Shown: positions 46,270-58,539, counted from the stretch's first letter. The stretch: 64,000 nucleotides of DNA from Diabrotica undecimpunctata (GCF_040954645.1 NC_092806.1:30591644-30655643); one strand, 5' to 3'. A program made the numbers and translations. The notes: generated by a model from the letters alone, not told the origin.

Positions 46270-47090
46270 CCATACAATTACATTTTTCTTCTTATGGTGC
46301 CCTATCCAATAAGTGGATGTTGGCGACAATTCTGGCATACTCCTCTCGATCTTGTATGGCTCAAAAGAGTGCATGGGCATCGAGGTTTGTCCAATTCCTT
46401 ATGTTTTTAAGCTATGAGTATTTCTTTCTTCCGATGTCCCGTTTTCATTCTATCTTCCCTTCCATAATAAGCTTTAAGAACCAGTACTTGGAATTTTGAA
46501 ATATACGACCCAGATAAGCAATTTTTCTTCTTTTTATTATTGGCAGCAATTCTCGTTCTCTGCCCATTCGATTTAATACTTCGACATGTGTTGTGTGATC
46601 TATCCAGGGAATTTTAAGTAGTCTTCTAAATACCAACATTTCAAAGGCCTCCAATCGGTTCATCACATTGGCCTTTATGGTCCAGATTTCTACACCATAT
46701 AGCAGTATGGAGTAAATGTAACATTTTACAAAGCGATATCGAAGCGTTAAGTTAAGGCTGCTGTTGCTTAGCAAGGTTTTGATATTAGTAAATGCTGTTC
46801 TGGCTCGCTCAATCCTGCTACGTATCTAGATGTCAGGATATAGATCTTCAGTTATCCAACTACTGAGATATCTGAACTTGGGGACCTTTTGGATGTTCTT
46901 ATTGTTTACTCTTATATTTAATTGCATATTTCGTGTTCTACTAACCACCATTACCTTCGTCTTGTCTATATTAATCTTCAAGCCCAGTCGTTCTCCTTCA
47001 GTGTTTATTTTATCTATTAGTCGTTGTAGCGCTTCTTGGCTACCAGCTATTATGACTGTATCATCAGCATAGCGAAGATTACAATTACAT
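46270..47090 (-). pseudogene. LINE family A, RT C-terminal half
   Basis: From about 47080 the minus strand reads RYADDTVIIAGSQEALQRL, GLKINIDKTKVMVV and FRYLSSWITEDLYPD. Next come LLYGVEIWTIKANVMN, RRLLKIPWIDHTTHVEVLNR and RRKIAYLGRI. It ends ANIHLLDRAP with aagaagaaa. The palm YADD is intact, but the copy starts there and is 5'-truncated. It lies antisense in the first visible channel intron. Confidence 0.8.
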
Positions 47091-47278
47091 TAAATCCATT
47101 TTTATTAGTCTCTTTGTATATTGCAATGTTTTCGTTTTACAATCGGCAATATGCTCTACACTTACATTACTGAAAACTTTTGAAAACATAATTATAATCC
47201 ATCCCATACTAAATTTTATTTGTAATTTAAAATTTAAAATTAAAATTATCTATCACGCATGTTTTTTTTCTTTTGTAG

Positions 47279-47473
47279 GTGGTGGCTGATGACGGTTATA
47301 CAGTTTTGGCTACTCTTGGCGCTGGCTCAGTATTCGGCGAAGTTAGCGTCTTGGATATTGTCGGAAATCGTACAGGAAATAGGAGAACTGCCAATGTCCG
47401 GTCTTTGGGCTATTCAGATCTCTTTTGTTTAGCTAAAGACGATCTTTTAGTGGCTTTAGCCGATTACCCAGAA
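47279..47473 (+). CDS. CngA: Cyclic nucleotide-gated channel alpha, CNBD exon 2 of 4 seen
   Basis: 65 codons in phase 0, from the acceptor ttttgtag to a gtaagt donor. It includes [20 protein letters not shown], the phosphate-binding cassette [29 protein letters not shown] with the Arg-Thr pair that contacts cyclic nucleotide, and [12 protein letters not shown] of the C-helix start. All key ligand residues of CNG alpha subunits are kept, so the gene is probably functional. The introns around it are 2.2 and 4.9 kb and full of LINE pieces. Confidence 0.95.
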
Positions 47474-47899
47474 GTAAGTCATTCGAACATTTAACAAATA
47501 AAAAGTAGTTTAAATATAAGTTATATTTCTTAACCATTTTTAGCTGCTAATTCATCTTTTATCTATACAAGGAAGTAACTTTTGATTACTTATTTATTAT
47601 CTTTAATGGAAATTAACCACAATTTTAGTTGAAAATGCGTTTATTTTCACGTGTCGATTTAAATTTTCAATTTCTACTTTAACAACAGTCGAACTGATAA
47701 TTGTAAAAATTCGACATTTTATTTATATGTAATTATTTTAAAATGAGAATTGTCTAGAATAAAAATGTAAACAGATGATTCAATATTGTTGATGACTTTT
47801 AAATTTTGACCGTTCGAGAATCGTTACGAATCGAATTCTTGTATCGATATTTTATTTTTCAGTTTGCTTTACTAGGTACATCCTTTATCGACAGATATT

Positions 47900-48230
47900 C
47901 TTTTAATTTTTTATTTTTCTTACGAGTATTTTCTCCCTATGGAGGTTGACAATCATAATGGCTATTTTTATTTTTGAACTCGCTGCTCTAAACAAATCAA
48001 TCGATCTGCCTTGATACCAATCAAGACCTGCCTTCTCCAACCAAGAATTCTGCCTTCGGCCAACGGATCTTTCTTGAATCTTTCCCTATATTATGAGTCT
48101 CAAAATTGCATATTTTGGTCCCCTTATCACGTAACCTAGGTACTCCAGTTTTCTTGTTTGTATAGTGGTGATTAGTTCTGTATCTTTTCCAACGCTCTCT
48201 AGTACTTCTTTATAATATACTTTTCAAATG
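47900..48230 (-). pseudogene. LINE family A 3' end, fused to a Naa15 retrocopy
   Basis: The minus strand reads KEVLESVGKDTELITTIQTR, KLEYLGYVIRGPKYAILRLI and FRAASSKIKIAIMIVNL. This is the last ~100 codons of family A. It begins within a few bases of where Naa15 similarity ends (about 48225) and in the same orientation. Confidence 0.7.
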
Positions 48231-49165
48231 CCATCAGATGGATTTTTATTCTGTCTTTGGCTACTGTTTATAAAGGCTGTAGGAATTTTATAGCTTATTC
48301 TAATGGATCATCAACCTTTGCCAATTTATCCGGAATTAACTCATTAAGTTGTGGCGCATCCGCCTCCACGTCACATTGTTGCCGAGATTTGTGATGCGAG
48401 TCTCTCTTTACTTGTGCTTCTCACGCTTGCGCGCTCTCTTGTTCCGCCTTTTTTCTTTTCTTTCGCTATTTGTTTCTTAATTTGTTTAATTCCGACGGTT
48501 CAAGGTTTTCTGTATTTAATGTCTTTTACACGCTCTCGTTTTTGAACGGCTCATCGAACAGATGGAGATACACTTCAATGGCACATTTGGCTGCTTTAAA
48601 ATAAAACGGATGACCCCGAAGCACGTCTTCTAACCGTAATAGACCTAAGTAAGATCTTAGCGTCATTTTTCGCATACATGTATGGAAGTCGAACTGATCT
48701 CTGATTTCGGAAAAATTCCTATCTATTTCGTGACATTTTTTTAACGCATCTCCGAATTTTCCTAGTCTCTGGTATGCCAGCGCACACTCGGTCTGAAACG
48801 ATATGCACACTGAAACGCCTTCCCGCGTAAATTTTCCCCACGTTTCTTCGGCTTCTTTCACGTAACACGTACGTAACATATATTTCACGCATTTCGAGTT
48901 TGGCTGTATCTAAGACTTGAGCCTCGTCTAACCACTTGAGGGCCTCTTGAGGATCACCGGTATGCTTATATATTCTACCCTTGACAACAAAAGTTCAATT
49001 AAGGTGGGGGTGTGTTCAATAGCGGCATCAATATAAGTTAATTCCTTTTCAGTCTGTTTAAAAAGTCAAAATGTTGCACCAAATTGTAGTAAACCCACAA
49101 GAGAGCACTTGCCGGTTCTTTGGGTCCGTTATTAACTTCTAATTCACTGTATTTCCCCACAGTTT
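48225..49165 (-). pseudogene. Naa15: Retrocopied fragment of Naa15 (NatA auxiliary subunit)
   Basis: On the minus strand, successive frames give [125 protein letters not shown] and IHLMAFEKY. This is a long collinear stretch of the TPR protein that anchors the N-terminal acetyltransferase NatA to ribosomes. It is intronless, with frameshifts and an internal deletion after GVSV. Both ends are partial and there is no poly(A) tail. It lies antisense in a channel intron. Confidence 0.88.
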
Positions 49166-51600
49166 TTAATGCTTGGCACTGAGAATAACGAAAACAAGAG
49201 AAATCACTATAGTCCTAGATGATCTCAATACAAAGATTGGAAAGGGACATCTGTTACAATTCTGTCAAAAGCAGAACTTGATTATTACAAACACATTTTT
49301 CAAGTTACCAAACAGACGACTGTATACATGGCGATCGCCCGCAGAAACATCGGAGAAAGTACTCAGGAACCAGATAGACTGCATTATAATCAATGAAAGA
49401 TACCGTAATGCTGTTAAAGCCGTGAAAGCATATCCTGGATCATACGTGGCCTCAGATCACAATCCGCTTATCGCCAAGATTACACTCACCCTTAAGAATA
49501 TTAAAAGACAACAAAGAATCCCTACAATAGACACAAGAAAACTTAAAGAACCTAACGTAAAAGAATGCCTCCAACAGGAACTGCATGTGAACTGAAGCAA
49601 ATTGAACACAAACACCAAAGATATTGACGAGTACTGGGATCGACTAAAACATTGTCTACTGGAATCCTGTAAAGAAATACTAAAGACTTCTGCAAGGAGA
49701 AAAGAAGAATGGATGAATGACGAGATACTCAATATGATGGAACAACGGAGACAATTTAAAAACAAATACAGCAATAAATACAGAGAGATAAACCACGAGA
49801 TCAGGAACATGATAAAGCAGACAAAAGAAAAATACTTTGAAGAGAAATGCATAGAGATCGAAGACCTTTAAAATAAATATGATCTGTTTAACCTACACAA
49901 GAAAGTTGAAAAATTGGCAGGACTAAGAAAACAAAATCCCACTTGTGCACTTCTGGATAGACATGGGACTACTTTAACACAGACGAACAAGAAAGTATAA
50001 AGATGGGCAGAATATATCGACGAACTGTTTGATGATGAAAGAGGAGATTGGGAACACATATAACTTACGTCTGAAGAAATAGGTCCATATATTACAAAAG
50101 AAGAAATATTACATGCATTAAAAACAATGAAGAGTGGGAAGAGCCTGACATGCTTCCTACAGAAATCCTAAAAATCTAGATGAGAAGCACATTGATATTT
50201 TAGTGACACTCTTGAACCAAATTTATAGTTCAGGCGTATTACCCAAAGAGTGGTTAACGTAGATTTTTATCTGTCTCCCCAAAAAGAAAAACGCAAGAGA
50301 ATGCAGTGATTACCGCACCATTAGCTTGATGTCTCATGTCCTAAAGTTACTACTAACAGTCATCCATAACCGAATATATCACAAACTGGACATAGACGTT
50401 AATGATACACAATTTGGTTTTCGCAAAGGCCTAAAAACGCGTGAAGCTCTTTTTTCACTTAATATAATGATACAAAGATGTCTTGACATCAATCAAGATA
50501 TATACGCATATTTTATTGACTATAATAAAGCATTCGAGAAAGTACGACATGAACAATTAATGAATGTCCTGAAATCAAAGAAGATTAACTACAACGACCT
50601 CAAGATCATATCAAATTTATACTATAAACAGCTAGCAAAAGTACGTGTTAACGAACAGCTGTCAGAAGAAATTGAAATTAGACGTGGAGTGAGACAGGGA
50701 TGCGTATTGTCGCCAATTATTTTTAATACCTACTCCGAAGAGATCCTGAAAAAGCTCGTGAGAGTGAAACAGCTGGAATAAAGGTAAATGGAGTTCCCAT
50801 TAGATTTTAACATTAGATATGCGGACAACACTGTGATTTTAGAAGAAAACATTAAAGATCTTCAGAGACTGGTGACCAGAATAGCGGAGTATTGAAAAGA
50901 GTACGGTCTAACAATGAACGTCAAGAAGACGAAATTTATGAGAATATCAAAAACTCAAAAAAATAACGAGAATCTTCTAATATGCGGAACCAACGTCGAA
51001 CAAGTGGACAAATATGCATATCTGGGAACAATGATTAACTACACAAATGATTACATTCAGGAAATCAAAATCAGAATAGAAAACTAGAGCAAATTTCAAC
51101 AAAATGTGAAGAGTGCTATGTATAAGGGATTTAAAATTAAAACCAAAAGTTAGGTTGGCGAGGTGCTATGTTTTTTCGACTTTGTTTTATGCGGTGGAAT
51201 CTTGGACCTTGAATGCGACATCAATGAAAAAGCTGGAATCATTCGAGCTGTGGGTGTATAAAAGAATTCTGAAAATATCGTGGACAGAACACGTCACAAA
51301 CAAGGAGGTTCTAAGAAGGATGAATAAAGAAATAGCAATTTTAAATACAATTAAAACAAGAAAATTGGAATATCTCGGACATATTGCACGTGGAGAGAAA
51401 TACATCTTGCTCCAACTGATTACGCAGGGAAAGATCCAAGGAAAGAGAAGCATAGGGAGGCGTAGAATGTCGTGGCTGCGCAACCTGGAGAGAATGGTAC
51501 GGATATACATCAAATGAACTTTTCAGAGCAGCCGTCTCAAAAGTCCGAATAGCTATCATGATTGCCGACCTCCGCCGCGGAGATGGCACTTGAAGAAGAA
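49165..51600 (+). pseudogene. LINE family A, endonuclease end plus RT
   Basis: The plus strand starts inside the AP-endonuclease: ITIVLDDLNTKIGKG, IITNTFFKLPNRRLYTW, RNQIDCIIINERYRNA and YVASDHNPLIAKI. A coiled linker follows (49602-49871), then RT with THFGFRKGLKTREAL-like (TQFGFRKGLKTREAL), YFIDYNKAFEKVRH, RRGVRQGCVLSPIIFNTYSE and FNIRYADNTVILEEN. It ends with RILKISWTEHVTNKEVLRR and TRKLEYLGHIARG, then gatggcacttgaagaagaag. The second catalytic Asp is Asn (YADN). At least four stops or frameshifts occur. It is the longest family-A copy here. Confidence 0.85.
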
Positions 51601-51602
51601 GC

Positions 51603-51870
51603 TTGTTAGGAGTGGTTTTATTCGTATAAATGCTGATCTGGCAATCTCTATTCGTCTGTTTATTTCAACAGTATGATTATGATGAATGGTTTCATTGATC
51701 AAAGTTCCCGAGTACTGATATTTTTCTACTCGTTCTATCACGTTACCATTTATTGTGAATATTTGGTGTATATTATGTGGTCTTTTTGTAATAAGCACAT
51801 ATTTCGTTTTTTAGCGTTTATAGTAATTCCCATCTCAGCGCTATTCATACTTAAGCTTTCGATTAGATGA
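51603..51870 (-). pseudogene. LINE family A, RT mid-fragment, tail-to-tail
   Basis: The minus strand reads EMGITINAKKRNM, VIERVEKYQYSGTLINETIH and RRIEIARSAFIRIKPLL, the segment between YADD and the thumb. It stops at 51603, directly against the 3' end of the plus-strand copy. Confidence 0.7.
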
Positions 51871-52377
51871 TGATTAATGTATGTATTTTGTTAGTTATTT
51901 CTTATGCAGTTTTTAATTTAAACCTGCTTAGAATAAATATGTGATGAATAGAAACAAATTTATGGATAGTAGTAAATCAATGTGAAGACCGCTATTTCGT
52001 GGCCGTACTTCACGCCGCAACTATTCATCATTTCCTGCGTTGCAAAAATTATTGACTTTATTTGTTGGGCTTTCAACCAAATAATTAAATCCCTGCACAA
52101 TATTTTTAATATCTTATATATGTCATCACTCTCAGTTTCTTCTTTTGCACAGCTCCTTATTTTAGGGTAATTAATAATATACAGTAGTATATTAGTTATC
52201 GCGATACATGTCTGTTTTCACAAATAAATCTTTATTTTTATAGATAAAAATCCCGCTAAACAAAGGAAAATACTATATTAGTCTAAAAGTATTTTTCCTG
52301 CAATAAAATTTCTTAATCCATTGTATCGTTCTCCGTCTTTTATCAGCACCTTCACTAAGCAAAATTTATTGTTTCAG

Positions 52378-52604
52378 GCTAGAGCAACGCTAACAGAACG
52401 CGGTTGCCAACTTCTGCGAAAAGATGGCCTTCTGGACGAAGAGCAATTCCGGAACGCAAAAGATACCCAAGAATCGATGAGCGACAGTATAAAAAAGTTG
52501 GAGAGCACGGTGGAAACTTTGCAGATTCGATTGGCAAGACTCTTGGCCGAATTTACTGCAAGTCAAGCCAAAATCAAACAGAGACTTACGAGAGTAGAGA
52601 CAAA
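52378..52604 (+). CDS. CngA: Cyclic nucleotide-gated channel alpha, CLZ exon 3 of 4 seen
   Basis: 75 codons plus two bases, from the acceptor gtttcag to donor gtaaat. It gives the rest of the C-helix (ARATLTERGCQLLRKDGLLD) and the leucine-zipper trimerisation segment of CNG alpha subunits (SIKKLESTVETLQIRLARLL, SQAKIKQRLTRVE). The CLZ fixes the 3 alpha : 1 beta channel stoichiometry in vertebrate relatives. A TAA would follow if the donor were ignored, but phase 2 joins cleanly to 58540. Confidence 0.92.
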
Positions 52605-53195
52605 GTAAATATATTTTGGGTTTTTTATTATTACTTTGATGCCGTTTAGATAAACGGGATATGTTGGTTTTGTAGCTATAAATTTCCGTTGAGAATATAT
52701 ATACGGTGTAGTAAGTACAATTAAACATTTGATTAATAGAACTAATGTTGTACAGTGTGTCCAAAATGTGACATAATTTGCTAATATTTTAAATTCTAAT
52801 AGGTTTACATACAATTTTGGAATATTATGTTCTTGTCTTGAACATAACGAAAACATTTATCGGACGTCTTAGTTTAACCATAATTTCGGATCATTACTTC
52901 TATAGTAAATAAAATACAGCATTTATGTGCGTCTAATTAATCTGTGTCCTTAATATCAAGAGATATAAACCTGAGAAAACTGCCCCTAAAAAGCTACATG
53001 TTTTCCAAAAATGCAAAAATTGTAATAGTTTTTTTATTCAGTACAACTCAATTTTTTTAGATTCAATACAAATAATACATTTTTTTACGTATTTATAGCT
53101 ATACTGATATGAGATTACTACATTAGTGGTTGTGAGTGATTTTCTTGAGTGTTTTGCTTCTGACGCAACTTTTTTTAAGTGTCCAGCAGTAGTTA

Positions 53196-53680
53196 GCCAG
53201 TATTCTCTTCTTCTACCTTCTTCTTCTTCTTCTTCTTTTTATATAGACATGACTCTGTTTTCAATGTGGCTCCAGTAAGTTGTCGTTCCATCATTTTTGT
53301 GGTCTTCCTATTGGGGAACCGCCTCTTGCCGTCTTTACTACTCTATTTGTTGTCATTCCGCTTATATGGTCCTTCCAATTCTACTCTTCTATTTCTTACC
53401 CAGTTTTTGACGTTCTCCACCTTGCATCTACGTCGTATATCTGTACTTCTAGCTCTGTCCCATAGTGTATTACCATAAATTGTTCTAAGTGTTTTCATCT
53501 CTGCTGTTTCTAACATCCTTTTTGTCCTCTCTGTCAGGTCGTGTTTCTGCCGCGTACGTCATTATTGGTCTGATGACTGTTTTGTAAATTCTGCCTTTCA
53601 TTTCTTTCTCGATATTTTTATTTCTCCATATTTTTTCATTCAGACAGCCTGTGGTTTTGTTGACTCAATTCACTTAATCT
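53196..53680 (-). pseudogene. LINE 3' part with (GAA)n tail
   Basis: Minus-strand frames: EKEMKGRIYKTVIRPIMTYA followed by AETRPDREDKKDV, then decayed RRCK, KNWVRNRR and PIGR.. blocks. They end in a (CTT)n tract at 53196-53247, the complement of a GAA tail. It is an RT C-terminus of a LINE distinct from family A, antisense in a channel intron. Confidence 0.65.
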
Positions 53681-53689
53681 TCTAATTTA

Positions 53690-54060
53690 GTTTCGAGCTT
53701 TCCGTAGCCAAATAATGTGAATAATGAGTATTCTCGGACACCATATTCCTTGATATCGTTGTTCTATACTGGATATATCTTGATGAAAACGTTCTCCAAG
53801 TTTATCACTAATATCTTCAAGATTTTGTGGGGTTAATGTAGTATGTAAATGTAATGTACGTCGCTCCGTTTCAGTCTCCTATGTGTTTTAAAATGTGTTC
53901 ATGTATCATCCTCAATTCTTACTGTGGATAGAAACTTAATCACTATCATGTTTTTCATACATATAAGGTTTTTTGGAATTCCTAACCCATCCATAGCATT
54001 GTACAGCCATCCTTTTACGATGCTTATCTAGGGTAGGAAACGAGCTTTTATAGTGATTTT
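53690..54060 (-). pseudogene. Remnant of an unnamed repeat protein
   Basis: The minus strand contains LTPQNLEDISDKLGERFHQD, ISSIEQRYQG and WLRKARN. 'SDE.GERFHQDI...E.RYQG.W' recurs, as I remember it, in unnamed proteins multiplied in insect genomes. I cannot assign an enzyme class. Frameshifted. Confidence 0.4.
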
Positions 54061-54099
54061 TGGGCGAGAAAAAATTTTACGACTTTTTTATTTTTTTTT

Positions 54100-54790
54100 T
54101 TTTTTTCTAGTTTTGCATTTTTGGAAAGCACTAAAATGTTTTAAGATCGACTATTAAAAAATCTATCTAGTGAGAAGTCGTAAAAAGACAGGTGTGTAGA
54201 AAGATTTGGTTTAAATTATTTTTTCTTGTTTTTTAGAACTATAAAATAAGCTCTGATCTGGTTTTAATGCCTCCTCAGGTATTATGTAAATAATAGTTCT
54301 TGAAATATATATAAAGGATCTCATTTATGACGTAATGACGTAATAAGTTTTTAAATGACTTTAAACCAAACTTGAATTTTTATGATAATGGAATATGTTA
54401 CACCCGTAACACAGATTAAATACAAGAGTTGGCATACTGAAACTTTGTCACGATCCCTTTGGAAAATATGGAGCCTTTGGTTGTCCAAGGAAGGCCTCAG
54501 AATCAACTCCAACGCTACAGATCTCTACAGCGATGGGTAGAAATCACGAAAGTTCCGGACAAACAGTATACTGAGACAGTACATGTAACGGATGATCGCG
54601 ATCAGTAGAAAAATAACATTAATCAAATAATCTGAGTTCCTGAACCTTAATGATGAACTACAACACATGTGCTAAGATGTTAATGACTATGATGATGATC
54701 ATTAATGACTTTAATGGTCAATCGGTTTATTACACTATTTACATGCATACCTCAATAGTAATTGGTATCTCTTCAGTTGTCTCTCTTCAA
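54100..54790. other. Intron sequence, nothing recognised
   Basis: Contains a poly(T) tract near 54090-54108 and otherwise no identifiable feature. Confidence 0.4.
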
Positions 54791-54799
54791 AATAGATAC

Positions 54800-54985
54800 A
54801 AAGTGCACCGTCTTCTCCTACGATGGAACAGATGTATCTGTTGACAGCAGTTTTGCATCAAATAGATTATTGTGTTCCATACCCAAAGGCCTTTTTCCTT
54901 AAATAATTCGACAGTAATATTTCCAGGACCTGGGGATCTCCAATCCTTCATTCTGGATACAGCGGTTCTAAACCCGCACAATTTA
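54800..54985 (-). pseudogene. LINE RT finger fragment
   Basis: The minus strand reads AVSRMKDWRSPGPGNITVEL followed by VWNTIIYLMQNCCQQI. This is the first RT block of APE-type LINEs (MK.G.SPG.D.I..E..K). Only about 60 codons are left. Confidence 0.6.
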
Positions 54986-55000
54986 CATGCACATACACAG

Positions 55001-55033
55001 GGTCGGACTGAGGCACGTGCCTTGGGCCCGTAA
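55001..55033. repeat. hAT-like element end (candidate)
   Basis: cagggtcggactgaggcacg followed by tgccttgggcccg resembles the CAGGGxCGGAxT...GGGCCC termini of some hAT families. A second one, tagggccggaattacaatc...gcctagggctcg, is at 58073-58106 in the same orientation. Matching right ends were not found. Confidence 0.35.
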
Positions 55034-55570
55034 TTTTTGAAGATCGAAAATTAGGTTTTTAATTTTTTTATTTTTTTAATTAATTTTTGTTTTTATTTAA
55101 CAGAAAAACGTAATATTCATAATTATTGCTGAAAAGTTTCCAAATTATACCGAATCGTTGATGGGTAAATTCGACAAGGTTGGACGAGCGTTTCCGTATT
55201 TATTCATCCATACCCGCGAGTGTCGATATGTGTAAAACGATCCATCCTCGAGCTTATCCAGCTTTTATTATGCCCGTGTTTAAAAAGTCATACGTAAAAG
55301 CTAGTAGTAGTTTTAGCTACATATTTAAAGTCTCCTGAACGTTACGTATTGCTTCTTATGTGAGTTTGAATTGAAAATTGTGGAATTAAGACTGAATTAC
55401 CTAGACTTGATTGCAAATAGATTGTTTTGGATTTATAGTTAATACTTTCTGGAATTCATCAAATAAAAGTGTAAGTTTTTATAAAGGTATTACGTTATTT
55501 AATTTAATGCTAAAAATTTCGACCAAAAGCCTCGGAATACAAAGGATAGATTAAAACAAAGACGACTAAT

Positions 55571-56235
55571 GCAACGGAAAAGGAAAATGATATTAGCTAC
55601 ATGGAATGTACAAGGACTTAGAACCAAATAAGCAGAAGTATTCAAAGAATTAGCGGAAAAAATAGATATATGTATTCTCACCGAGACCAAGAAAAAGGGA
55701 AAAGGAAATGAAGAGATAGGAAAATATATACATATCTACAGTGGAGTGAGTAAAGATACCAGAGCTAAGAGAGAGTCTCTATTGCCATTCGAAAAAAATC
55801 TTAAAGCAATATTAAATCGTGGACCGAAGTAAATGAACAAGGGCACAACATCGTAATTGTCGGAGTGTATGCCCCAAATGAAGATGCAGATTAAGAAAGT
55901 AAAGACGATTTCTAAAACAGGATGAATGAAATACTCTTTGAAGTTAAAGAAAACTGTTAAATCTTTATACTAGAAAATTTAAACGGCAGAGTAGGGAGAG
56001 AAGAAAATAACAGAGTCGTAGGAAGATATGGGGAACAAATAACCAATGATAACGGAAAGCGTCTTAGAGATTTTTGTGAAACAATGTCTCTCAAAATTAT
56101 GAATGGCTTTTTTCAACATAGAGACATCCACAAATTTACATGGATACAACCTAGTAGGAATCTGCGCTCGATAATCGACTATGTAATCCAACGTCAAACC
56201 CCACCACATTTCTAGAAAAGCGGATATCCAAGAAT
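55571..56235 (+). pseudogene. RTE-like LINE: AP-endonuclease domain
   Basis: Plus-strand blocks: MILATWNVQGLRTK, IDICILTETKKKGKG, NIVIVGVYAPNEDAD, LENLNGRVGREENN, GEQITNDNGKRLRDFCETMS, FFQHRDIHKFTWIQPSRNLR and SIIDYVI. This is the nicking endonuclease (Asn of WN, Glu of TE, and D/N of the middle box) with about five frameshifts and stops. In the middle motif 'GDFN' is 'ENLN'. The RT half is not attached. Confidence 0.75.
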
Positions 56236-56394
56236 GGCTACATCTAAAATGCATCCCCTTTGACGACTCACTTCTCAAAGTGCAACTTTTAGCACTTGTT
56301 TATATACAAAAAAAACAGTATGATAAAATTATGTAGCAGCTAAAAATACAACTTTTAAGTTTGCCGACATGAAAAATGAGTTTTCTTCTTCTTG

Positions 56395-56920
56395 ATGTGC
56401 CTATCGGTGACGAATGTTGGCGATCATCATGGCAATCTTCACCTTATCTCCCACAGCGCGGAAAAGCTGCATAGATGTTGTGTTGAACCAGGTTATGAGG
56501 TTCTTCAACCAGGACGTTCTTCTTCCTGGACCCCGTTGTCCAAATATTTTTCCTAGCAGGACGGCTTGTAGAAGGGCATATCTGGATTCATTTCGCATAA
56601 TGTGTCCAAAGTACTGTAACTTTCGAGATTTGATGGTGGTCAGTACCTCTCGGTTCTTCTTCATTCTTCTGAGGACCTCCTCATTGGTGACTCGGTCAGT
56701 CCACGGGATTTTAAGTATTCTCCGATATAGCCACATCTCAAATGCTTCCAATTTTCTGCACATATCTTCATTCAAGGTCCACGATTCAACACCATAAAAA
56801 AGAACAGATTAGACGTGGCATCGCAGCATTCTTACTTTTATACCAAGAGAGAGGTTGTGGCTCTTGAAGAAGGCCCCCATCCGGTTGAAGATGGATCTAG
56901 CTTTTGATGTAGAAATGAGT
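56395..56920 (-). pseudogene. LINE family A, RT C-terminus
   Basis: The minus strand reads MLRCHV*SVLFYGVESWTLN, MWLYRRILKIPWTDRVTNEE, SRKLQYFGHIMRNESRYALL and LFRAVGDKVKIAMMIANIR. It ends ggcacatcaagaagaagaaa. A 5'-truncated family-A insertion, antisense in the last channel intron. Confidence 0.82.
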
Positions 56921-56924
56921 AGCA

Positions 56925-58530
56925 ATGATAAATAAAAGATACGAAATTATTCGAAATTTTTTCCGGTACTTATTTTTCGTAATTCGATATTACTTATATG
57001 TAATAGTAAAAAGTTTTTTTCATCATTTTCAAAGAAAACCTTTCGTTTTATATCCGCAAAGTATGTTCGTTTGTACGTTGTCGCCTATGCAATACTTGGG
57101 GACGGTCTAACGATGGATTCATGTAAAGTTTTGTCTCCTGAATCAAAATCTGAAAACGGCATTTTGATATGTCGAACCATCTTCGACATAACCGGCATCA
57201 AAATCAAAAATAGTGACGTCACAATTCTTCTAAATATACATTCGTTTCTGCTGACACAAATAAATGTTAAATCGAAATCGAAACGTCGACTTAATAAATT
57301 TTATTTATTAATGTTAATGTAATGTTAAATGTATAAGTCTATCTACCCAATAATATATGTATAAGTATTTTCCCTAACTTTTACACAAAAAGAGGTCTCT
57401 TTTTATATCATTAATGATAATATTATTACTTATTTCCAAATATTTGTCTTAGAGCGTAAAATGTATAACAACAACTTTCTATTTTTTGCCTTTTGATTAG
57501 TACCACAATTATCTAATGATGTGTGAATGACAGTTTACAAAAACTAATATTAAAGTATACTTCTTTGGAAGATTAATCATTGATTACTATTATTTTAACA
57601 GTAATCCTAAAAATTATAAATTAATTCATTTCAAATTCAGATGCTAGAATCTTAATACAACCCTGTACAAATATATAAACATCAGGTTTCGCGTGTTCTG
57701 TGCATGCATTTGTTGACGGCTACTTTTCTGTTAAATGAATTTAGTATATTATAGTTTCAACGCTTTTACACGATCTTACATTATAAGTAAACATTTCAGT
57801 ATTTTTTGTTTTGTGTAGAATAATAAGTAAAAGGACTTATATGAGTTTAATTATGAAAATTTCCTTAATTGGTCAATTGCTGGTTAACTCGCCCTATATT
57901 TGTTTAAGTATTATGGTTTGTTTTAATAAAATATTTTTATTAATTTTTGTACATTTTTTTTGTATTTTTTGTATATTATTTTTTCCTTTGTTTTTGGAAT
58001 CCGATAATTAAATAGAACTACATACTATATGCTTTGAAACCGAATGCAAAGTATGCGTCATGACTGAAAAATAGGGCCGGAATTACAATCTTGCCTAGGG
58101 CTCGCTTTAGTTTTAGTCCCCCACAGCACACACAAGCAAATTATAATATTATAAAAATAAATGTAATTTACATATTCAATTCGCTTTATTATGGCCAATA
58201 CGGTACTTTTAATAATAAAAAAACTAGTGAAACGACTCTCACAAACACCTATTCAAATGTAGAGATCTATTTTTTAATATTTGGTTCTTTCTTATTTTAT
58301 TTTGTGTGGCAATAACTCATTGCATAAATGCAAAATCAAAAACAAATTTATTGTTTGCTTTTATGCTTTCCTGGTTCAATACAAAACGTTTCCAATTGAA
58401 TATCACAGGACAAAATGCTAAAAACGAATTGAAATTTGTACACAGATTTCTTTGCTGCTACCGATATATTCTTCTTTTTGGTTTTTGTGATTGGACTTTG
58501 ATTTCATTAACCGTTATGTACTTTATATTT
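56925..58530 (+). other. Last channel intron, right part
   Basis: AT-rich with only short frames. A candidate hAT-like end lies at 58073-58106. It ends at acceptor gtgtttcag (58531-58539). Confidence 0.5.
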
Positions 58531-58539
58531 GTGTTTCAG

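Noticed and set aside
52605..52613. TAA after 52605 as the end of the channel protein
   Set aside because: A gtaaat donor overlaps it and the phase-2 join to 58540 gives a clean 46-codon tail followed by AATAAA.
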